Positions 56,801 through 64,000 of a DNA stretch of 64,000 nt are shown piece after piece; the stretch's first letter is position 1; every line of letters begins with the position of its first letter. The stretch is taken from positions 2,437,542 through 2,501,541 of the forward strand of contig QAOA01006931.1 of assembly GCA_003255065.1 (NCBI GenBank). The letters are read 5' to 3'. A program made the translations under genes and the position numbers. The notes beneath the pieces are model-generated. The model saw nothing but the letters and a program-made list of their open reading frames with translations. It made no database searches and was not told the origin of the DNA. Origin of the DNA: Cercis canadensis (lineage: Eukaryota > Streptophyta > Magnoliopsida > Fabales > Fabaceae).

Positions 56801-59800
56801 TTATAATTACAAGGGTCATGGACGGGGCTGTGTTTGGGCTGGGTTCACCTTCAAAATAATGCCAATAATAGTAAAGGCCTTGGCCCAATTACCAATCTTA
56901 GAAATAGGATTGAAGCTTGGCATGGATCAAAGCATCAAAACCTTAGCCCAGCTTGCAGCCAGTATATTAATTTTTAGTTTTTGAATTTAAACAAAACTTA
57001 AATCAGTAACTCTTGTAAAAAATAAGTTTCCATTTGAAAATATACCAAGACACTAAGGGTCTGTTGGGGTTAGCTGTTTCCTGTTTTCGTTTTCATTGAA
57101 ACAAGAAATATGGCTGAAAATATGTTTGGTCAATATAAGAGAAAACATTTTCTAAAATGGACTGAAAACAGGAAATGTTTTAGAAGTTTCCAGCTCTTTT
57201 CAGTGAAAGAGCGCCACAGCAGTGGCATTTTTGCAATTCTATCCACTTTCTTGTATTTTATTTTCTTTCTCTTTTTCTTTTTCTCTGTCCATTCTTCTTT
57301 GGTAGAAGGCCTTGCACCATTGCCTATTCGTCCCTTATGCTCTCTGTAAACTTCTTCCTGGGCAATAAAAGGTGCACTCTTTCACCAAATTCTTTTGGTT
57401 TCTCCAAGCATCAAAACTTCAGAATACCCATTATCATCTTCCATAGCTGCAAACAAGACTAGTATCTCTCTACTTTCTCTCTAACAACAGACAGTGTCAC
57501 TGAGATTCTGGAATACCCAATGATGCAAAGGCTTCTCATTCTTTTTCACATGCCTGTATCTGTAAAGCTGAAGCCATTATGGTGTAGCTCAAGACCTTCA
57601 TACTTATAATTTTAATCTCATCTAAGTGCCCGTAAAACCATGGGGTAACCACTTCCAAAAGCTTTGGAGTAATGATTGAGCAAAGCCAACTGTCTTCCAT
57701 AATTTCTCTTATTAGGGTTTCCAAGCTATGGTGAAAGGATCAAATTGTTGATATCAGAAGCATTAAACAGGGTTTTATCAAAAAATATTCAAAGAGAGGT
57801 AGTGATATGGACAACTCTGTAGGTCAATGATGTTTGAAAATGGAAATACAAAAGATTTTCAATTTTATGAAGCAAACATGTTTTCCAAATAATGAAAACT
57901 TGAAATGAAAACAATTTTTAGAACATGAAAACTGAAAAAGTTTTCCTTAAACCAAACATGCCCTAATTATTTCAAACGTTTTAAAATAGTTTTTCAAAGA
58001 TGAACTGCTGAAGTAGTTTCATAAGTAAAGAAATTAAAATATTAATGAGTTCAATTTATTATTTTATTTTATAATTGGGATGGGTATTGTTTGGGTATTA
58101 ATATTTTAATTTGGATGAGTTCAATTTATTCATGAGTTCAATCTAACTCCTTTGAGTGAAATTGTTTTGGTTTGGGCATTGTTTGAAAGAACTTACAAGT
58201 CCGTATTATGGAGGGTTTTTGTTTTGAACTCACAAATTTTGGGGGTAATATGCTAAACCACTAGTAAGAAATGTCAAAATCACTTTGTAAAATAAAAACT
58301 AAACCGTGCTTAGTAAAGAAGAGCCAGAACCATTTTGGGGCTTGAAAAGTGAGTTTTACCTTTCAAACAGATTCCCAACATTTGCACTTAGATTTTGTTA
58401 CTCTTGTCTGTGTTACAATGACATGTTAGTTATTTTTGCCATAATTCATTAGCAGCTACTGAACATGAACAAGTTTTTTCTTATGTTTATAATGACTATG
58501 GCAAAAGTTTTGATGGCAATTACTGATTAGGATTTTTTATTTTTATTTTTTAATGTTGGTATAATCTTTTCAATGGTGGGAAGGATCTTTGTCAAGCAGA
58601 TTGTAAATCCTTTTCTATGCAATGGTCCTTGATTTTGCCCACTAGTGATGTACTACAACCAAGGTACAGCTGGAGTACTCTTACTCCTTTTATAATTCAA
58701 ATATTTTTTCTGTTGATCTTTTCCCCATTTGTCTTTTTCTTTTGTTGTTGTTGTTGTCGTCTACTAATTATATATAGTTTTATCTGCATATTTATAGGAA
58801 GTGTGATGCAACTCTAATGACATGCTTGCTGTTTGATCCTTATTTAAAGGTACCGAATCTGTTTTTAATGTTTGTGTTCAATTGCATCACTGCAATAATG
58901 TATTTCACCTCCTGTGCTAATCTATAGGCAAGCCATTTTATCTGTATATATATGTGTGTGTGTGTGTGTGTATATACATATGTAATATCTATTGCAGGTT
59001 TTAGACTTATCCTATGATCTCATTTGGGGCTTACTGTGGTGGTTCCCAGCTAAGAATTGGTAGTTTATCATGTCTAGGCACGGCTGGCTTCTGCATCGGC
59101 TCTGGCAACCATGTTGGATGGTCCTTCTTCCATTTTCATGCAGGTGGCAGAATATAAGGAGTCCAGCAAATGTGGGTCTTTTACAGCGCTCTCAACTTCC
59201 TTTGGGCAGATTTTACTGCAACTTCATAGAGGTATATCAAAGAAACTACAATATCTTATTAAATTAGTTAGTTGTTCAGAAACTGTTCCTCTTATGGTGC
59301 TGTTGATTTTTAATATTCTTGGGGTTCGTTTTAATTCAGTTTTGCTCTGGTTTTATTATTCTTTCCTTATTTCTCTTTTGTAGGTATTCTCTATTTAATA
59401 CAGCAAGAAGCTCATAGTAGGTTGCTAGCATTGTTGTTCAAGATTCTCAGGCTCATAATATCATCTACGCCGTATGTATCTTTGCTTTCAGTACTATCTC
59501 TTAATAACGTTTCTTCTTTTATCAAAAATAAAAAAATGAAGGGGTAGAAATGCATTTATCCTAATGGGCGGTGGAGATTTGAGTACTTTTCCCTTATGAC
59601 AGTACACCTTACGTAGAGTTTGGTTAGTAGGATTTCTTGGCTGGTGATGAAGGATTTGCAATCTTAATCTATTCATGCTTTGTGGAAATCAGTATGTGTG
59701 CTTAAATTATGGTTTCATCAGATATTCAAGAATGCCACCAGATTTGTTGACTATGGTTATCTCATCTTTGAAAAGAAGGATTGAAGAAGGGTTTCAGTTC

Positions 59801-60005
59801 AAAAGTGACCAGACTAGTCTGCTGGTTAGTTTTGCTTGTCTTGTATGATTCTCTTAGACTGTGTGCTCCCTATGGAGTCAGTGGTGTCTTTATAACATTG
59901 ACCTGTCTTAGCAGGCTGCTGCTGTTGGTTGCTTAACATCAGCTCTGTCTACCTCACCTTCCTCAGCGCATGTCAGGAAGATGCTTTCTGAGGAGGTATC
60001 TGCAG
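53817..60005 (+). CDS. HEATR6: HEATR6-like HEAT-repeat protein, N-terminal part, cut by window edge
   Basis: Thirteen coding exons fit in frame: 53817-54008, 54106-54201, 54340-54521, 55357-55603, 55675-55742, 55853-55922, 56018-56380, 58584-58663, 58798-58849, 59078-59231, 59384-59471, 59722-59824, 59915-60005, giving about 595 residues. The visible region is made of helical HEAT/ARM-like repeats. A low-complexity insert, rich in Ser and Asp, lies in exon 7 (NSISSDSDLSDSDGSVKDSN). After it comes the conserved DUF4042 block starting RVRVAAIICIQ/DLCQADCKSF, with LLFDPYLKARLASASALATM, MLDGPSSIFMQVAEYKESSK and GILYLIQQEAHSRLLALLFK. The family is scaffold-like and its exact role in plants is unclear. 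The start is the first in-frame ATG after the hAT element. The last visible exon ends at a GT donor at 60006; no further exon was found before 64000, so the gene continues to the right. Introns 3 and 7 carry inserted repeats. Confidence 0.88.
54617..54965. mobile_element. MITE in intron 3 of the HEATR6-like gene
   Basis: The ends are inverted repeats: TTGCTATCCTACAATCAACA on the left and TGATTGTAGGATAGCAA on the right, continuing inward to GGTAGCGCTACCCC and GGGGGTAGTGCTACTCC. No coding capacity is present. Confidence 0.75.
57058..57965. mobile_element. Repeat element in intron 7 of the HEATR6-like gene
   Basis: The left end AGGGTCTGTTGGGG is followed by TTCCTGTTTTCGTTTTCATT, and the right end, read inward, gives AGGGCATGTTTGG then TTTTCAGTTTTCATG. 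These are diverged inverted repeats, and resemble those around 40746-42365 and 50810-51545. The interior holds only short frames that I could not identify. Confidence 0.5.
58950..58980. repeat. (TA)n(TG)n microsatellite in HEATR6 intron
   Basis: Short TA repeats are followed by a TG run in the intron between exons 9 and 10. It is a simple sequence with no function inferred. Confidence 0.85.
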
Positions 60006-62300
60006 GTAACTATAAAGTACTCCAGATGTGGTATGTGCTATGTGCTATGTACCATTGATGCAATTAATGACTATGTATTTACCATAACTCGGAATCCTAA
60101 AAACTAGACATTAACATCACTTGGGATTCGTAAACCTATCGGCCAGGATGAAGGAATTCCATGCTCTAAAGCTATGTGCATCCTAAGTGATAAAATGATC
60201 TATTTTAAATATTCAAGAGGAAATCCCATTACCAAATGGCCTGTGGCAGAGGGGTATGAGGTTTGCGAGTTCCATACCAAAAAAAAAGAAAAGATGAAGT
60301 CCCTTTGTCCCAAATAGATCATCCATAAATGAAGGAATTCAGTATCACATGCAAGGCAAAAGTAAAAAAAAAAATGCTAGGAATCTGTACTTATGTCCTA
60401 GCACCTTCTACTTTATCATGTTATACCCAACTTTGTACCATAACTGACTGAAATATAATAGCCAAAAACATTTAAGTATTCACTAGCATCTTGACGGGTC
60501 AATGCTCTCACTCTCTTTTTTCTTAAAAAAAAAACTCTTGATAAATGTCTCCTTACAGAGTCGGTTGTGGGTATAAACTGTTCTTCTATGTATAGTTTAA
60601 GTTAAAGAAAAATACTTATTCTTTTTTCTGGATAAAAATAGAGATTTGGGGTTTTGAGAATAGAGAAGTTGGATACCAATAAAGGGAGTCGCCTTTATCT
60701 GTTTGTATAGATTTTGCAAATATATAATTTGGTCACTACTTGTGAACTGACTGTCATCAATGTAATAGAAAATTTTCCCGTACTCAAACAAAAGACTAGT
60801 AATAAAGCAAAACAAATAGAAACTTTCTTCACAGATCAATACGAGTCCCCTGATAGAAAATCTATTTTGCAAAGGTTGGAGGTGCTTTATTTTTTCATTG
60901 AACTTTTTTGGAGGAAGGCAAATCTTGTTGTTTCTAGAGAGACAAATTGAAACTTGGATAACAACCAAATGAAACTTGGTCCGTTGCGGCTTCTAAGGTG
61001 GTATGTTGCTAAATGAGTTAGAGTGAGATTGTGAGAAGTAGATAGGGTTTTGATTTCAATATGCAGTGTTTTTAGAGATCAGTTATTTATTTTCTATTTT
61101 AAATTATTAAAAGGTGTTTTTTAATTTTAGAATTGAATATCATATAATTTTATTTAAAAAATTGTATTTTATGATGACTCTATTGAAAATAAATTAAAAT
61201 ATTATTTTTAATTATATTTGTGTGTCTGTGTTTAGAATTAAAGTATATATTGTTTAAAATAGTTAATGAATTGGTTTGAATATAACTATTATATTTTTAG
61301 TGTATGTGTTTAGAATTAAATATAAGGGTAAATTACATTCACCTCCATCCAGGTTTTCCAGAAGGACACTTCATCCCATTTTTAGCCAAAAATTGCACTC
61401 CACCTCATTGCTCCATTAACTTTAATGGCATGCTTTAAGATTCTTATGGAATATGCCTTTTCACTATGGGTTAACGATGGGCTAATGTATTTTCTTTGGT
61501 AAATTACACTCATCACCTCAAGTTTTGCCAAAATGACACTCCGCCCTAGAGACTAATCTGCTTGGGTTCTTAAAGGAAAAGCCATATTGGAATCGATGAT
61601 AAGTTTGGAAAGAGATATAGACTTTGTTTCTTTAAAGAAGGCAGTGTTGCAGATTGATGTAAATAGAGTGGGTATGAAGGGTCTATTAGATCATTAAAGT
61701 AATCAATTCTTATGATCGAAATGCTTTGATAGGATTAGCAAATTTATTTAGCAGGGAGGGGAATCATGGAAATATGTGTGCTGGTAGATTGATCAAATCA
61801 AATTTAATGCCTTGGGTAGCACTACAGACCAACTAGGAGGTTTTCCTATAGAGAAGCACATTGTAATCTACCTCTTGTTGTTCCTTTTGATTGACTATAG
61901 AGGAAATTTGTGTCAAATATTTGTGCTCTGCATCCTTAGAACCCCCTGCTTTTGTGGATGTGGTTTCAGGTGTCAAATCTGGAATTGGTGATCCTTATGA
62001 GGCATCCTTTATATTCTTGTTCAAGAGCTGACGTAGGAAAAGTAAGGGGGTCCATTGTAATTGTTTATTGATTTTTAATATTATTTGTGTGATTTCCATA
62101 GGCATTATTTTTAGGGATTTTATTTGGTTATTTTAGGAAACCTATGGTAGAATTATAATCCTATTAGGCTACTATATGGGTTAGGATTACTCTAGAGGGG
62201 TTAATTCTTGTTCGGCAAGTTTCATCATAGGTATATGGGACTACTATGTGTAAAACCAAAATAGCTTATTTTTCCCATTTATTAATAATATTTCAAGGAT
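60006..62300. other. Intron 13 of the HEATR6-like gene, no exon seen
   Basis: This is the sequence after the last recognised donor. No HEAT-repeat exon could be read in any frame. Around 61327-61560 two related segments (GGTAAATTACATTCACCTCC and GGTAAATTACACTCATCACC) occur in direct orientation, probably part of a repeat. Confidence 0.45.
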
Positions 62301-62849
62301 TATTCCTTCTTTCTGGTGGATTGCTGAGTTTCTTGCCTTGTGGATTCTAGGTCACCTCCTAGAAAGATCCCTAGCCCCTTATTTCACGCCTCTGTGTCAA
62401 GAGCATATAAATTCGTGTTCTTTTTGCAATTTAGGGGATACAATAAGGAAAATATCATGGTCCTTAGACCTTGGGGATGGGGAACAATAGGAAACTTAAA
62501 GGAAAAACTAGAATTGCAGGTTTTCATCCCATTGAGAAATTAGATGAGAGAGTGGAGGTATAGTCTAGTACGTATAAGAGGAAGAGGGGAAAAGTAGAAA
62601 AGGAATTGCATTGGTTAGCTATCATTGTGAATTACAGGGAAGTCAAAAGGTGGCAAGTTTGGTTTGTTATGAAGATACTCAATTGGACTGTCAATGGGCT
62701 GGGACGTTTGCTGAAATAGAGAAATTTGAAGGAGATAATGCCTAGGGCAAACCTTAAAGTTTTCATGCATGAAGACAACATTTTGGGATTCACAGTTCAA
62801 AGATTGGGAGTATTATGCTCAAACCCATACTCTCTTTAAGGGTGCTTCT

Positions 62850-63480
62850 TTGATGCACATGAGATGAGATTGGAGAGCTCTTCTTTATTTATGTTTTTGT
62901 TTATTCTTGTTGTTGCCTTTTTATGTGAATTTTTTTTTTTTTTTCAGGAGATATCCTCTTTTATCAAAAATAACTTGGGAGTGTTTGCCTTATATTAGAT
63001 CCTTAGGTGGCTCAAAGAATGGATTTTCTTCAATGCTGATGCTCTTTATCTGGTTTTTTGGACATTAGAGATCAGGGTCTTTCATTGGTGCCCCAATACT
63101 CCCTAAGGTTTTTTATTAAGGATTACAATAAGTATGTAGAGCACGGTTTGATAAATTTTTATTGAAGGAGTGTGATCTTCTAGACATTCTTTCTAATTCC
63201 CATTTTACTTGGTTGTTCTCAAGGGGTAAATTTATGTTATCTTGCATTGATAAGTTCATAGTTTCCAGTTCTTCGAGGGATGCTTTTCCTAATTTGGTGC
63301 ATGGAGGAATTCTTCCTAGTTTGAGTTTGGATCATTCCTCAGTTTGGAGTAATGAAACATGGGATGGTCAGAGATTTGGATGGAAAGCTGTCGAAATAAC
63401 AAATTTGTTTTAGAAAATTGGATAGAAATTTCAGATCTGCTTACCAATAACATTGTGGTAAAGTATTTTGAAAAACAAAT
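62850..63480 (+). pseudogene. LINE retrotransposon fragment (endonuclease region)
   Basis: The plus-strand frame around 63160-63410 reads KECDLLDILSNSHFTWLFSR, then SCIDKFIVSSSSRDAFPNLV and LPSLSLDHSSVW. This matches the end of the APE-like endonuclease of plant L1-type LINEs (usual wording FTWSN..., LDRFL.S..W...FP, LPR..SDH.P). The Asp-His pair of the SDH motif is present as LDH. No reverse transcriptase is recognisable and the frame is open only briefly. The fragment sits in a HEATR6 intron or beyond it. Confidence 0.65.
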
Positions 63481-64000
63481 AATGCCCTAACCTGATAGGT
63501 TTTTATGGGCTTCTGCTTGGTCCAAAATCTGGCTTGGCCTATTAGGATTTGCTTGTCCTCTCCAGTCCTCCAAATGCAGCCATAGTGAAAAGAGCCACGG
63601 AAAAACCAACGGGAAGCCTTTCACAGTACAAAAATTATTCTCTTTCCCGACGCCGCAGGCAAATTAGTTGTTAGTTAACCAAAGGAAAATTAATGGTCCC
63701 CACCAACTCTTCTAGAATTCTGTTTTATGTTCGTGCATTTTACATCATGGCATAACATATATGTTTTACCAACCATAATTTCTTGTTTTATGTGGGAAGG
63801 AGCCATGCTTTCTCTATGGCTCAATGTCTTACCTGTTAAGGTTCTGAGTTGACTAGTTTAGGGTCAAGACATCAATTTATGTTCAATAATTAACTTGATA
63901 AAAAGAAAGAACTTCTGGAATTCCTATAATGGAATCTCCTAATATCAATCTAGTAAAAATAAATATGAATTCTGTGCATGTTGTTTTAAGAAATTAGAGT

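Noticed and set aside
57536..57724. Minus-strand 62-codon frame in HEATR6 intron 7
   Set aside because: It lies inside a repeat element, has no family match that I recognise and no exon partners.

Overview
The window is nuclear DNA of a dicotyledonous plant. Genes have many short exons with GT..AG introns, intergenic DNA is AT-rich, and one gene encodes a chloroplast-targeted ribosomal protein. The proteins look eudicot and probably come from a woody perennial, but nothing here fixes the species. Isolated N bases sit at 8367, 14710, 17641, 19086, 19447 and 52213.

Six host genes can be modelled. From the left: (1) plastid ribosomal protein L11 on the minus strand, cut by the left edge; (2) a membrane-anchored START-domain protein on the plus strand, six coding exons, 424 aa; (3) a GPI-anchored family GH17 beta-1,3-glucanase on the plus strand, three coding exons, 414 aa; (4) a UBP5/UBP8-type ubiquitin-specific protease on the minus strand, 13 coding exons, 933 aa; (5) a PHD-finger chromatin-type protein on the minus strand, eight coding exons, 1134 aa; (6) a HEATR6-like HEAT-repeat protein on the plus strand, 13 coding exons visible, running off the right edge. 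I joined the exons by hand; every junction keeps the reading frame.

The DNA between the genes is mostly transposon. A 6.1-kb PIF/Harbinger element with TTA target-site duplication (1812-7908) holds decayed copies of both its Myb/SANT-like and DDE-transposase genes. A MULE-like element with inverted repeats of nearly 200 bp lies in an intron of the PHD gene. Between 40.7 and 53.7 kb lies a pile-up: a PPR pseudogene inside a repeat, a 4.9-kb CACTA element with perfect TAA duplication, a hAT element with perfect 8-bp duplication, and a second hAT element with perfect 8-bp duplication that ends 91 bp before the HEATR6 start codon. Fold-back elements with AT-rich arms and GC-richer cores occur at 1.1, 16.8, 19.1 and 47.8 kb; the last is nested in a hAT element.

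The most interesting theme is capture of host exons by non-autonomous DNA transposons. The CACTA element carries the first exons of a STY46-like ACT-domain kinase, the last exon of a 2-oxoglutarate-dependent dioxygenase and other exon-like segments. The neighbouring hAT element carries the C-terminal part of a subtilisin-like protease. The six host genes show no common pathway and are ordinary neighbours.
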